Source: a virus. From it: a stretch of 34,188 nt of DNA. Both the position numbers and the translations under genes were made by a program. The stretch lies in the IMG/VR virus record IMGVR_UViG_3300032236_001742, positions 1 to 34,188 of that record. One strand, 5' to 3'. Shown here piece after piece: positions 7,107-15,633 of the stretch (the stretch's first letter is position 1; the number at the start of each line of letters is the position of its first letter). The notes under the pieces are model-generated. The model ran no database searches and was not told the DNA's origin. It worked only from the letters and a program-made list of their open reading frames with translations.

Positions 7107-7514
7107 ATGACACGCATCAATATTGGTATTCCACCCCGGACTTTATCTAATCAGCATTTAATTGCCGAGCATCGAGAATTAAAACGTATTCCAAACGTAG
7201 TATCTAGAGGTAGGTATAATCCAAAGTCTATACCGGCTAAGTTTAGCTTGGGTAAAGGCCACGTTTCGTTCTTCTATAATAAACTAGGCTACCTCAAAGA
7301 GAGGTATCGAGAATTATACCAGGAATGTAAGCGTAGAGGATTTAACGTGCAGAACTGGGAGAGCTCTTGGGATGGAGTACCGGTAGAGATGATGAATACT
7401 TATCAACCTACACAGCAAGATATCCAAATCATAAGTGAAAGAATTGCAGATAGACTTGCAAATCCTCTTGCCAAGCAAAAGAAACAATCTAAATTAACCA
7501 CTAAAACAGTGTAG
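7107..7514 (+). CDS. denV: Pyrimidine dimer DNA glycosylase/AP lyase (T4 endonuclease V type)
   Basis: A 135-residue protein, essentially the length of T4 DenV (138). The start MTRINIG matches T4 MTRINL and supplies the Thr2 whose amino group is the nucleophile. Residues 16-26 (QHLIAEHRELK) match T4 QHLMAEYRELP and give catalytic Glu24, equivalent to T4 Glu23 with one residue inserted. LGKGHVSFFYNKL matches LGAGHVTFFYDKL, and ECKRRGFN is also shared. It removes UV-induced cyclobutane dimers. The C-terminal aromatic tail of T4 DenV (WYKYYGK) is replaced by a Lys-rich end. The stop overlaps the GTG of the next gene by one base, suggesting coupling. Useful to a phage exposed to sunlight. Confidence 0.95.
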   Translation: MTRINIGIPPRTLSNQHLIAEHRELKRIPNVVSRGRYNPKSIPAKFSLGKGHVSFFYNKLGYLKERYRELYQECKRRGFNVQNWESSWDGVPVEMMNTYQPTQQDIQIISERIADRLANPLAKQKKQSKLTTKTV

Positions 7515-8536
7515 TGAATAAAGAATTTAAAGCAATCATAGATGGGCTAAAAGAATCTAAAGAAACTCCGTTACATAAAAACAGTAGAATTCTACTTATA
7601 GATTCGTTAAATACCTTTCTAAGAAGTTTCGTAATGATACACCATATTAATCCTCAAGGAAATCATATTGGGGGTTTGACTGGGTATCTGAAATCAATTG
7701 GTTTTGCTATCAGGCATATCAAACCAACCCGTGTAATCCTTGTCTTTGATGGACATGGAGGATCAACTAATAAAAGGTATCTGTATCCTGAATACAAAGC
7801 TAACCGTAAAATCAATAAAATCTCAAATTGGGATGGATTTGATTCACAAGCCGAAGAATCTGCATCTATTACAGATCAGTTAGTAAGACTTATAGACTAC
7901 CTAAAATGTCTACCTGTGGATATGTTATCAATAGATAAGATAGAAGCAGATGATGTTATAGCACATATCAGTAATACAACAGGTGATTCGGTACATATAA
8001 TGTCTTCAGATAGAGATTATCTGCAGTTAGTATCAGATAGGGTAACAGTGTATTCACCGGTGAAGAAGAAGTTCTATACGCCAAAAGCAGTTTTGGACGA
8101 GTATGGCATACCTGCCAATAACTTTCTAACTCAAAAGATTCTACTTGGAGATAGCTCCGATAATGTACCTGGAGTACAGGGGTTAGGAGTAAAGACGATG
8201 TTAAAGCTATACCCGGCCCTAAAAGAACCTGAGACTCTACATATAGAGCAGATCTTAGAACATGCCGAAAAAGAGCAAGGAAAGTATAAGAAGATCTATG
8301 ACTTCCGTCAGCAGCTAGCTATCAATAAACAGTTAATGAATCTACATGAAGTTAATATCCCAGAAGAAGATCTAATAAGAATTCAACACGTAATAGATAA
8401 TCCTAATATGACTGTAGATAAAGCTACCTTTATGAAGTATTATGCTGAGGATTGTTTAGGTAACAGTATACCTAATGTAGCAACTTGGTTTTACGATACC
8501 TTTCAATATTTGACTGGATTTAAGTTGGCGGTCTGA
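7514..8536 (+). CDS. 5'-3' exonuclease/flap nuclease (T4 RNase H, FEN family)
   Basis: A 340-residue FEN-superfamily nuclease. The N-terminal metal site is ILLIDSLNTF with LVFDGHGGS further on, followed by the arch-region YPEYKANRK. The internal acidic cluster is KIEADDVIAH, then MSSDRDYLQL, and the helix-hairpin-helix region has LLGDSSDNVPGVQGLGVKT. These are the standard metal-binding acidic residues. It would remove RNA primers and 5' flaps, a job carried by a separate protein here because the main family A polymerase (28162) lacks a 5' nuclease domain. Starts with GTG overlapping the denV stop; no ATG lies upstream of the conserved core. Promoter 8524-8554 lies over its last codons. Confidence 0.9.
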   Translation: MNKEFKAIIDGLKESKETPLHKNSRILLIDSLNTFLRSFVMIHHINPQGNHIGGLTGYLKSIGFAIRHIKPTRVILVFDGHGGSTNKRYLYPEYKANRKINKISNWDGFDSQAEESASITDQLVRLIDYLKCLPVDMLSIDKIEADDVIAHISNTTGDSVHIMSSDRDYLQLVSDRVTVYSPVKKKFYTPKAVLDEYGIPANNFLTQKILLGDSSDNVPGVQGLGVKTMLKLYPALKEPETLHIEQILEHAEKEQGKYKKIYDFRQQLAINKQLMNLHEVNIPEEDLIRIQHVIDNPNMTVDKATFMKYYAEDCLGNSIPNVATWFYDTFQYLTGFKLAV

Positions 8537-8554
8537 GATTAAGTAGTTATATTA
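8524..8554 (+). promoter_or_regulatory. Bacteroidota-type promoter for the helicase gene
   Basis: GTTG at 8524-8527 inside the end of the nuclease gene, GTCTGA inside the 20-base spacer, TATATTA at 8548-8554. The ATG is at 8574. Because the TTG box overlaps coding sequence, its conservation there constrains both functions. Confidence 0.75.
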
Positions 8555-8573
8555 TAAAATAAACAGTTACAAC

Positions 8574-9944
8574 ATGACCACATTAAGTAAGTTATCTGAG
8601 TATAGCTCAAGCTTTCAGATAAAAGTTATTACCTCTTTATTAAAGCATAAAGAATTTCTAAACACGATACATGATATCTTAGATCCAGAATCCTTTGATA
8701 ATCCAGCACACAAATGGATTATAGGTGAAATTCTAAGGTATTATAGACAATACCACACAGTACCTTCTTTAGATTCTTTACAGGTTGAAGTTAAGAAGAT
8801 TGCAAACGATGTCTTAAAGGTATCAGTTGTAGAACAGCTAAAAGAAGCTTATAAGACAGTTAACGAAGATAGAGAGTATGTAGAACAGGAGTTCTCTTCT
8901 TTCTTAAAGAATCAACAGCTAAAGAATGCTTTATTCTCTTCTGTAGATCTACTACAGACTGGACAGTATGATAGTATTCGAGGTATTATCGATCAAGCCC
9001 TAAAAGCAGGTCAAGATAAGAATATCGGACACGAATACGTAAAAGATATAGAATCTCGATACAGAGAAGAAGATAGATCTCCTATTCCATCAGAATGGCC
9101 TAAAGTAAATGAATTACTGATGGGAGGATTAGGATCTGGTGATTTCGGTATTATATTTGGTAATCCGGGTGGAGGTAAGTCATGGTGTCTAGTATCGCTA
9201 GGTGCAGAAGCAGTTAGACAGGGTTACACAGTATTACACTATACTCTAGAGTTATCAGAATCGTATGTAGGTAAAAGATACGATGCCTGTTTTACAGGAA
9301 TACCTGTAGACCAACTAAAAGACCATAGAGCCCAAGTAGAAAAGGTTATATCAGAGCTAACCGGTAACTTAGTCGTAAGAGAATATTCACCCGGTAGAGC
9401 TACTATAAGTACTATTGAATCTCATGTACAGAAGTGTATTAGCATGGGTATTAATCCTGATCTAATTATTATTGACTATGTAGACTTACTTAAATCAAAG
9501 AGAAAGTCAACAGAGAAGAAAGATGAGATTGATGATGTATATACAGCAGCAAAAGGTCTAGCCAGAGAATTAAAAGTACCGGTTTGGACCGTATCTCAGG
9601 TTAACCGTGCAGGAGCTAAGGACGATATTATTGAAGGAGATAAAGCAGCAGGATCTTACGATAAGTTAATGATTGCCGACTTTGCAATGTCTTTATCAAG
9701 ACAGAGAAAAGATAAGCAAAACGGTACAGGTAGATTCCACATTATGAAAAATAGATATGGAATGGATGGTATGTCGTATGGTGCTACTGTAGATACTTCG
9801 ATAGGTAAGATTGTATTTGAAGATAGTGAATTAGAGGATACTACGTTTGCACCTAATACTGGAAATACAACAAGTACTTTTGGAGGATTTAGTTCGGTAG
9901 AAAGAGATCAATTAGCTAAAAAATTCTATGAATTGGGGGGATAG
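8574..9944 (+). CDS. DnaB/gp41-like replicative DNA helicase
   Basis: A 456-residue replicative helicase. The N-terminal about 150 residues are helical (domain that binds primase in the family). The C-terminal RecA-like domain has Walker A GNPGGGKS at about 196-203, a Walker B strand LIIIDYVDLLKS near 300, and a downstream VWTVSQVNRAG element typical of the DnaB sensor/H3 region. T4 gp41 (475) and DnaB (471) are similar in length. It would form a hexamer that unwinds the fork for the family A polymerase. No separate primase or helicase loader is visible in this window. The C-terminus ends in a flexible Thr/Gly-rich stretch followed by a short helix. Confidence 0.9.
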   Translation: MTTLSKLSEYSSSFQIKVITSLLKHKEFLNTIHDILDPESFDNPAHKWIIGEILRYYRQYHTVPSLDSLQVEVKKIANDVLKVSVVEQLKEAYKTVNEDREYVEQEFSSFLKNQQLKNALFSSVDLLQTGQYDSIRGIIDQALKAGQDKNIGHEYVKDIESRYREEDRSPIPSEWPKVNELLMGGLGSGDFGIIFGNPGGGKSWCLVSLGAEAVRQGYTVLHYTLELSESYVGKRYDACFTGIPVDQLKDHRAQVEKVISELTGNLVVREYSPGRATISTIESHVQKCISMGINPDLIIIDYVDLLKSKRKSTEKKDEIDDVYTAAKGLARELKVPVWTVSQVNRAGAKDDIIEGDKAAGSYDKLMIADFAMSLSRQRKDKQNGTGRFHIMKNRYGMDGMSYGATVDTSIGKIVFEDSELEDTTFAPNTGNTTSTFGGFSSVERDQLAKKFYELGG

Positions 9945-9947
9945 GGC

Positions 9948-9960
9948 CTATTTATTATTA
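9948..9960 (+). promoter_or_regulatory. Motif 2 site (CTATTTATTATTA), candidate late promoter
   Basis: Recurring motif in the 32-base gap after the helicase stop, 29 bases before the ATG at 9977. Confidence 0.4.
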
Positions 9961-9976
9961 CAAAACAGATCAAGCT

Positions 9977-10171
9977 ATGAGTACAAATCTATTAACAGTA
10001 TATAAGAACAGCAGAGACGTATTAAACCCAAAGAAGTACACTCCATTGAAAGTAGATCCTCTTTTAAAAGAAGCTACTAGTTCAACTAGACCTCCTCATA
10101 CTAAGCTATCTCCGATCGCCTCTCCCCAAAAGTACATTAGCTACATTGCTTCTTTAAAAGGAAAGTACTAA
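9977..10171 (+). CDS. Small unknown protein
   Basis: A 64-residue basic protein, rich in Lys, Ser and Pro (LKEATSSTRPPHTKLSPIASP in the middle), with no cysteine, no membrane segment and no recognisable motif. It sits alone between the helicase and the ribonucleotide reductase with its own motif 2 box upstream and another after it, which argues that it is a real gene and not read-through. If motif 2 marks late genes, it would be expressed with virion proteins although it lies inside the replication block. Function unknown. Confidence 0.6.
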   Translation: MSTNLLTVYKNSRDVLNPKKYTPLKVDPLLKEATSSTRPPHTKLSPIASPQKYISYIASLKGKY

Positions 10172-10188
10172 GTAACCCTTATTGAATT

Positions 10189-10201
10189 TTATTTATTAAC
10201 A
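10189..10201 (+). promoter_or_regulatory. Motif 2-like site (TTATTTATTAACA)
   Basis: Imperfect copy of motif 2 (first C replaced by T) 24 bases before the TTG at 10213 and 39 bases before the preferred ATG at 10228. Weakest of the nine sites. Confidence 0.25.
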
Positions 10202-10227
10202 GTCATAAAAAATTGAACACTAAACGT

Positions 10228-12078
10228 ATGGACGTTTCGCAAAGCATTTTATCAGACCTTACGGTATACATGAAGTATGCAAGGTTTATCCCGGATTTAA
10301 AAAGAAGAGAAGTATGGAAAGAGATTGTAGACCGTAATAAGGGTATGCATATTGAGAAATTTCCGCAGTTAAGAGAAGAAATAGAAGAGGCCTATAGGCT
10401 AGTCTATGATAGAAAGGTTTTACCTTCTATGAGATCGTTACAGTTTGGTGGTAGGCCAATTGAATTAAATAATGCCCGTATCTACAACTGTTCTTTCTTA
10501 CCAATCGATGATTATAGATCATTCTCAGAAGCAATGTTTCTACTGTTATCAGGATGTGGAGTAGGATTCTCAGTACAGTTACATCACGTAGAAAAACTAC
10601 CTGAAGTTAAAGTACCCACTAAATCAAAACGTTTCTTAGTAAGTGATAGCATTGAAGGCTGGGCAGATGCAGTTAAGGTTTTATGTAAGGCTTACTTTAC
10701 AGGCGGTACTCTACCAAAGTTTGACTTTAGAGATGTACGTCCAAAAGGAGCTCTCTTAATTACATCTGGCGGTAAAGCACCAGGACCAGAACCTTTAAAA
10801 GAGTGTTTATTCCAAATTCAAAAGATTTTTGACAGAAAGAATACAGGAGATAAGTTGACTTCTTTAGAATGTCATGACATAGTTTGCTTCCTAGCAGATG
10901 CAGTACTATCTGGCGGTATTCGTAGAGCGGCTCTAATCTCTTTATTCAATCTAGATGACGAGGATATGCTGACTTGTAAGTTTGGTAATTGGTGGGAACA
11001 AAATCCTCAAAGAGGTCGTGCCAATAACTCTGCAGTTATACTAAGACATAAGATAACAGAAGAAGAATTTTTCAAGTTATGGAAGAAAATAGAACTATCA
11101 GGTTCAGGAGAACCAGGTATGTATTTCTCTAACGATAAAGATTGGGGAACTAATCCATGTTGTGAGATTGCTTTACGTCCTTACCAGTTCTGTAACTTAT
11201 GTGAAGTAAATGTATCTGATATTGAATCACAAGAAGATTTAGAGGCTAGAGTTAAAGCAGCTACTCTAATCGGTACCCTACAGGCATCTTATAGTGATTT
11301 CCATTACTTAAGAGATATATGGAAAAAGACAACTGAAAAGGATGCTCTATTAGGAATAGGAATGACAGGTATTGGATCTGGTGTAATTTTAAACTACGAT
11401 TTAGAAAAAGCAGCTAAGGTAGCTAATCAAGAAAATGCTAGGGTAGCAGAAATACTTGGTATTAATAAAGCAGCTAGAGTAACAACAGTTAAGCCATCAG
11501 GTACTAGTTCACTAGTATTGGGTACATCATCAGGTATACATGCATGGCATAACGATTATTATATAAGAACAATTAGAGTAGGTAAGAACGAAGCTATCTA
11601 CAATTACATAGCTATTAATCACCCTGAATTAATTGAAGACGATTTCTTTAAACCTAATATACAGGCTGTAATTTCTGTACCTCAAAAAGCACCTAAAGGC
11701 TCAATACTACGTACTGAATCTGCTCTAGAGTTACTAGAAAGAGTTAAGAAATTTAATACAGAATGGGTTAGAGAAGGTCATAGAAAAGGTGCTAACACTA
11801 ATAACGTTTCAGCAACCATTTCAATCAAAGATTCAGAATGGAAAGAAGTTGGAGAATGGATGTGGAAGTATAAAGAAACTTTTAACGGATTATCAGTTCT
11901 ACCATACTCAGATCATACTTACGTTCAAGCTCCATTCCAGGATTGTACAGAAGAGAAGTATGAAGAGATGTTACAGTATCTACACGCAATAGACTTGAAA
12001 GATATTATTGAAGTAGAAGATAATACAGATTTAACAGATCAAGTAGCTTGTGCAGGTGGTGCATGTGAAATTGCATAA
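10228..12078 (+). CDS. nrdJ: Adenosylcobalamin-dependent (class II) ribonucleotide reductase
   Basis: About 616 residues, close to the monomeric ribonucleoside triphosphate reductase type. It makes deoxynucleotides using a cobalamin-generated thiyl radical. Visible elements: an N-terminal redox cysteine in YNCSFLP (Cys about 88); the active-site loop N-P-C-C-E at 309-313, where Cys311 should carry the radical and Glu313 acts as base (the usual Gly at 312 is Cys here); the loop TVKPSGTSS near 421; and the C-terminal CAGGAC pair that re-reduces the site. No class I NrdB-type subunit or class III activase is present, consistent with class II. The phage also encodes a cobalamin adenosyltransferase at 25177. 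ATG at 10228 is chosen; a TTG at 10213 would add five residues. Confidence 0.92.
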   Translation: MDVSQSILSDLTVYMKYARFIPDLKRREVWKEIVDRNKGMHIEKFPQLREEIEEAYRLVYDRKVLPSMRSLQFGGRPIELNNARIYNCSFLPIDDYRSFSEAMFLLLSGCGVGFSVQLHHVEKLPEVKVPTKSKRFLVSDSIEGWADAVKVLCKAYFTGGTLPKFDFRDVRPKGALLITSGGKAPGPEPLKECLFQIQKIFDRKNTGDKLTSLECHDIVCFLADAVLSGGIRRAALISLFNLDDEDMLTCKFGNWWEQNPQRGRANNSAVILRHKITEEEFFKLWKKIELSGSGEPGMYFSNDKDWGTNPCCEIALRPYQFCNLCEVNVSDIESQEDLEARVKAATLIGTLQASYSDFHYLRDIWKKTTEKDALLGIGMTGIGSGVILNYDLEKAAKVANQENARVAEILGINKAARVTTVKPSGTSSLVLGTSSGIHAWHNDYYIRTIRVGKNEAIYNYIAINHPELIEDDFFKPNIQAVISVPQKAPKGSILRTESALELLERVKKFNTEWVREGHRKGANTNNVSATISIKDSEWKEVGEWMWKYKETFNGLSVLPYSDHTYVQAPFQDCTEEKYEEMLQYLHAIDLKDIIEVEDNTDLTDQVACAGGACEIA

Positions 12079-12146
12079 CCAATGATTCACGATAATTTAG
12101 TTCAAAACATAATAACAGGTCTATACCTCATTATTAAGTATCATAG

Positions 12147-12176
12147 ATAGGTAGGTCTTTTAAAGATTCTACCTAT
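12147..12176 (+). terminator. Hairpin terminator after nrdJ
   Basis: ATAGGTAG (12147-12154) pairs perfectly with CTACCTAT (12169-12176), with a short inner AAGA/TCTT pairing, followed by TTATTATT. The T tract is interrupted, so efficiency is doubtful. The downstream arm runs into motif 2 at 12173, so termination and re-initiation may be linked. The rest of the 130-base gap shows nothing else. Confidence 0.6.
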
Positions 12177-12185
12177 TTATTATTA
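12173..12185 (+). promoter_or_regulatory. Motif 2 site (CTATTTATTATTA), candidate late promoter
   Basis: Recurring motif overlapping the 3' arm of the hairpin, 36 bases before the ATG at 12209, at the switch from replication genes to the virion/LRR block. Confidence 0.42.
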
Positions 12186-12208
12186 AAACAATTTAATTAT
12201 ACTAAACT

Positions 12209-12910
12209 ATGACCTCATTAGTAAAACTGTATGAAAACATACTTAACGAAGTTTCAGAAGAACAGCTTCGTGCACAATTTGTAGATTCTGGTAAAATCTC
12301 AGAAGAAGACTTCGATCAAATTGTAGCTGCATCAAAAGGTAAGACTGCCTATATGACTTGGCTTTGTGCCAGAGTAGCAAAACAAGATATCAAAGCAGAA
12401 GATATCTATAAGTTTGCAGACTACTTAGATGTGTTTGAAAAGAATAAAAGATTCTTCCCATCTCCAGATATTAACTCTTACAGAGATGCACGTCAAGTTC
12501 AAGACTTTACATCAAAAGCAATTGAGATTGCCGAGAAGAATATCGACCGTACAGGTGGTAATATGGAAGCAGGTAAGAATTTAGTACCGCTTCAAGGTGT
12601 AGAACAGCTAGCATCAGTAGGTATCAAACTACTAGGTACTGTAGACGGTTACCAATGCTTTAAAGTTCCAAAATCAGCTAATAACAAGGAGGCCTGGGAG
12701 GTATACAAGAAATGGTTAGCTAACTGTGCTAACAGGGCACAAGGTGCAAAAATCGAAATTTGTACAATGGCTGGATTTGATCACTACCAACGCTATATAA
12801 AAGATGGTGACTACTACGTATTCTACAACTTAAACGATCCATTATCACCATATCAATTCCACTATGAATCAAATCAATTCATGGATAAGAATGATAAGCA
12901 GGTAATATAA
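12209..12910 (+). CDS. Phage protein with conserved C-terminal YQFHYESNQFMD domain, possibly packaged
   Basis: A 233-residue protein. The N-terminus LVKLYENILNEVSEE (residues 4-18) is a short amphipathic helix ending L-N-E|V, another candidate prohead-protease or capsid-targeting signal like those at 2809 and 3124. The C-terminal half (GYQCFKVPKSANN ... ICTMAGFDHYQRYIKDGDYYVFYN ... YQFHYESNQFMDKND) matches from memory a domain recurrent in marine-phage proteins with no known activity; the usual WCT is here ICT. No membrane segment. It begins the block after the terminator under motif 2. A packaged virion protein is inferred. Confidence 0.7.
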   Translation: MTSLVKLYENILNEVSEEQLRAQFVDSGKISEEDFDQIVAASKGKTAYMTWLCARVAKQDIKAEDIYKFADYLDVFEKNKRFFPSPDINSYRDARQVQDFTSKAIEIAEKNIDRTGGNMEAGKNLVPLQGVEQLASVGIKLLGTVDGYQCFKVPKSANNKEAWEVYKKWLANCANRAQGAKIEICTMAGFDHYQRYIKDGDYYVFYNLNDPLSPYQFHYESNQFMDKNDKQVI

Positions 12911-12924
12911 TAAACATACAAAAT

Positions 12925-13230
12925 ATGACACAAGGTAAACTAAAAAGACTTATAAGAGAAGTCGTGGAAGAAATGATAGAAGAACGCCGTTACATAAGAG
13001 AATGGAATCCATATCTACAACCAGACGAAGATGAAGAAGACGGTACACTTGTAATGGATCCAGACGAAGATACAGAAACAGTACCTGAACCTCCAAAAAG
13101 ACGCCGTCATTTAACTCCTGATCCTAATACCGTACCTAAAACAGAACCAAAAGCTAAATACGGAATTGATGAAGAAAAAAGCATAAAAGATATCGCAAGT
13201 AGATTTGTGAGACTAAAGAAAGGTAGGTAA
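12925..13230 (+). CDS. Small acidic/basic protein with LIREVVEE N-terminus
   Basis: A 101-residue protein with a helical N-terminus KLKRLIREVVEEMIEE (residues 5-20), then a strongly acidic stretch (PDEDEEDG, PDEDTE), Pro-rich linkers with a basic KRRRH, and a C-terminal helix SIKDIASRFVRLKKG. The N-terminus resembles short LIREV-type leaders of marine-phage virion proteins and contains L/I-x-E steps that a prohead protease could cut. It is probably disordered in the middle. It starts 14 bases after the previous gene and its TAA overlaps the ATG of the LRR fusion gene (TAATG), implying coupled expression. Scaffold or packaged peptide are guesses. Confidence 0.6.
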   Translation: MTQGKLKRLIREVVEEMIEERRYIREWNPYLQPDEDEEDGTLVMDPDEDTETVPEPPKRRRHLTPDPNTVPKTEPKAKYGIDEEKSIKDIASRFVRLKKGR

Positions 13231-14582
13231 TGCCGGATATAAGTAGCCATATAAAAAGCTTTTTTAATTTCTTAGAAAAGAAAGATAACCGTAAAGTACC
13301 GGCTAGGTATAAGTTTGTGTACGAACCTGATACTATAACACCAGAAGATTTAGATGTAAAAGGTAATCTTGATTTGAATAAAATTCCTATTACTACCCTA
13401 CCTAAAGGTTTAAAAGTGGGTGGAAATCTTTATTTAAGTGAAACTAAAATTACATCTCTACCTCAAGATTTAAAAGTAGATGGATATCTTAATTTATATA
13501 ATACACCAATCACTTCTCTACCTGAAGGTTTGGAAGTAGGTGGACATCTTAATTTAAACCGCAGTAAAATCACTTCTTTACCTGAAGATTTAAAAGTAGG
13601 TGGAGATCTTGATTTACAAGGTACTAAAATTACTTCTCTACCTTCCGGTATACAGGTGGGAGGTAAGATCATAATGACTACTCCCCCGGAAAATTACCCG
13701 GAAAATCTTGCCGATAAGATTTATGTAGGTGGATCTTCTTTAACTAAAATTAAAGAGATTTATGCTGAGTATAATTCACTTCCTGATATCGAAATAAAAG
13801 TTGGTAGAGCAGTTAAGAAAGGCAAAGGAAGAGAATACCCGTATTCTAGTTTAAATACAGCAATACCGTCAACTAGCCGTACCGGAAGGAGTATTAGAAA
13901 AGTACTAAATACACTAGCTACTTCTTTCGGTATAGATTGGGAAAAGATCTATATCACACAGGAACTAAAATCCGGTTGGTTTGTAGGAACCACCGAGGAG
14001 ACTTATGTAGTAGGTACAGATAGTAAAGGAAGAGAGGTACTATATAAAACCGATGGGTTTAACTCTACACTAGTAAGTGATCAAGGTAAAGCAGCAATAT
14101 CAAGTATGCTAACTGCATCCGATCGAGAATTATCACCACGTGCTGTAGCAGAGATAGAATCTAAATTATTTCCTAATAATGCAGTAGAAACTGCACCGAA
14201 GTTAGATAAAAAAGCTATAAAAGCTAAATTAGATAACCCAAATAACCCTTTAGTAAGAATAACTTTCGGTAGAAGGACTAGAAGCGGAAAAGGAATAGAA
14301 GGTAAACCAGAAGATCTACTACCGTTAATACAATCAGCTTCACAGGAAAAAGTTTATGCATTAGGACAAAAACTAGGTATAACTTGGGATAAGATGATTA
14401 TTTATAAAGAAGACGGTGATACTCTATATGCACTTACAGGTAAAGATAAGACAGGTAAAGAATATATGGTAGATAGAGCGGGACATGGTGGAGGTTCATA
14501 TACAAAAGTATACTCTAGTGGCGGTACAAACTTAACAATAAGCCAAGCAATAGATAGCACCCCGGAAGATTACAAAGAATAA
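13230..14582 (+). CDS. LRR protein fused to a duplicated C-terminal domain, paralog 4
   Basis: A 450-residue protein. Residues 1-40 are the LRR-family N-cap (IKSFFNFLEKKDN). About 45-145 hold five LRR units. The family C-cap is missing and is replaced by a transition (GGKIIMTTPPENYPENLADKIYVGG). The remainder carries two copies of a domain, roughly 185-280 and 335-435. Both have a basic start (VGRAVKKGKGRE; FGRRTRSGKGIE), a helix ending in GIDWEKIYI / GITWDKMIIY and then a beta segment (GTDSKGREVLYKTDG; GKDKTGKEYMVDRAG). So the family's repeat module has been joined to a new effector or binding domain. I do not recognise the duplicated domain. Confidence 0.85.
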   Translation: MPDISSHIKSFFNFLEKKDNRKVPARYKFVYEPDTITPEDLDVKGNLDLNKIPITTLPKGLKVGGNLYLSETKITSLPQDLKVDGYLNLYNTPITSLPEGLEVGGHLNLNRSKITSLPEDLKVGGDLDLQGTKITSLPSGIQVGGKIIMTTPPENYPENLADKIYVGGSSLTKIKEIYAEYNSLPDIEIKVGRAVKKGKGREYPYSSLNTAIPSTSRTGRSIRKVLNTLATSFGIDWEKIYITQELKSGWFVGTTEETYVVGTDSKGREVLYKTDGFNSTLVSDQGKAAISSMLTASDRELSPRAVAEIESKLFPNNAVETAPKLDKKAIKAKLDNPNNPLVRITFGRRTRSGKGIEGKPEDLLPLIQSASQEKVYALGQKLGITWDKMIIYKEDGDTLYALTGKDKTGKEYMVDRAGHGGGSYTKVYSSGGTNLTISQAIDSTPEDYKE

Positions 14583-14601
14583 AAACACATTAGTACATAT
14601 T

Positions 14602-15621
14602 ATGAGAAAGACTAGAATACAAGAAGCTGATTACGGAGATTTCCTACAGCCTAAAACGTTAGATAAATTAAATAAGAAATCAGCCGATAGCTTAAGAGAT
14701 ATGCTCGGTGATAAATCAGTTCAACAAGCTATGATGAATTCTATGGTAATTCTAAAGCAGATTCAAGCTATTGAAAAACCTTACCGTACTCAATTAGCTC
14801 AAATCGCTGTTGATATTGTTACCGAAATGTATCCAATCATTTCAGATAACGATATTAAAATAGAAGCTGAAATAGTAACTGCTGTTACACAAGACTTTAA
14901 TCTAGGACCTAATGAAGAAGAAGTAACTTCTGATAACATCTTTGATTTAGATCTAGATATTTCACCTGAAGCTAAACGTAGAATTATCAACAGTATCACT
15001 CAAGGTGCTGCAATCAGAGGTTCATTTGCATTCCAAATGTTTAGAAACAGTCTTTCTGATATAAACCCAGCCCTTGTTGAGAAGTATGGTGAGTTATTAA
15101 ATGATGCTTACGGTATCTACGATGACGATAATACAATTGCAATGATGCTTGCAATGATTTCAAGAAATCAGCAAACAAATGGAGGTGCAAGTGAGGGTGT
15201 ATACGATGAAGAAGAAGATAGACTAATCATAAAAGCAAAAGCAATCTGTTTTCCAATTCTACTACAGGAAATTATAAAAGGTTTATATGAAATTATTTCA
15301 CTACAAGGTTTTAGTAGTGATAAAGAGAAGAATCAAAAAATCGTAAAGAAGGTAGATACGGCCACAAACGAACCTGAAGATATTAGATACGGTAAATTCA
15401 TACATGATGCACTAAGAGATTTAATTTCTGCTTATGGTGATGATGATCCTCGTGTAGCAAGTTACTTCCTGGCAGATCTGTACAGGTTAGATGATACTGA
15501 ATTCTTAGAATTTATAGAGAACCTATTAAATGAAGAGCTTACAAGAGATCAAATCAAATGGGCACAAGATACGATAAGTGATATCGAGAGTGACCTAAAG
15601 AAAGATGATGCAGGCATGTAG
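14602..15621 (+). CDS. Unknown large helical protein
   Basis: A 339-residue, mostly helical and acidic protein. The N-terminus MRKTRIQEADY has I-Q-E|A at residues 6-9, an exact fit to the T4-type prohead protease consensus. The central part has Met-rich helices (QAMMNSMVILKQIQ, IAMMLAMISRNQQTNGG). The C-terminus is acidic and ends DIESDLKKDDAGM. No nucleotide-binding, nuclease or membrane motif is seen. It follows the LRR fusion gene by 19 bases and precedes an LRR gene by 12, so it belongs to that transcription unit. A head, internal or tail-associated structural protein is possible. Confidence 0.68.
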   Translation: MRKTRIQEADYGDFLQPKTLDKLNKKSADSLRDMLGDKSVQQAMMNSMVILKQIQAIEKPYRTQLAQIAVDIVTEMYPIISDNDIKIEAEIVTAVTQDFNLGPNEEEVTSDNIFDLDLDISPEAKRRIINSITQGAAIRGSFAFQMFRNSLSDINPALVEKYGELLNDAYGIYDDDNTIAMMLAMISRNQQTNGGASEGVYDEEEDRLIIKAKAICFPILLQEIIKGLYEIISLQGFSSDKEKNQKIVKKVDTATNEPEDIRYGKFIHDALRDLISAYGDDDPRVASYFLADLYRLDDTEFLEFIENLLNEELTRDQIKWAQDTISDIESDLKKDDAGM

Positions 15622-15633
15622 TATTAGGTAGAT

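Noticed and set aside
10213-10227. TTG start for nrdJ
   Set aside because: Adds only five residues; the ATG at 10228 is the usual codon type here. Motif 2-like spacing slightly favours the TTG, so it is not excluded.
11789-11992. 67-residue forward ORF inside nrdJ
   Set aside because: Overlaps the reductase in another frame with no motif or start signal; a shadow.
12079-12208. tRNA or small RNA in the largest gap
   Set aside because: No cloverleaf is visible; the gap is explained by the hairpin at 12147-12176 and motif 2 at 12173.
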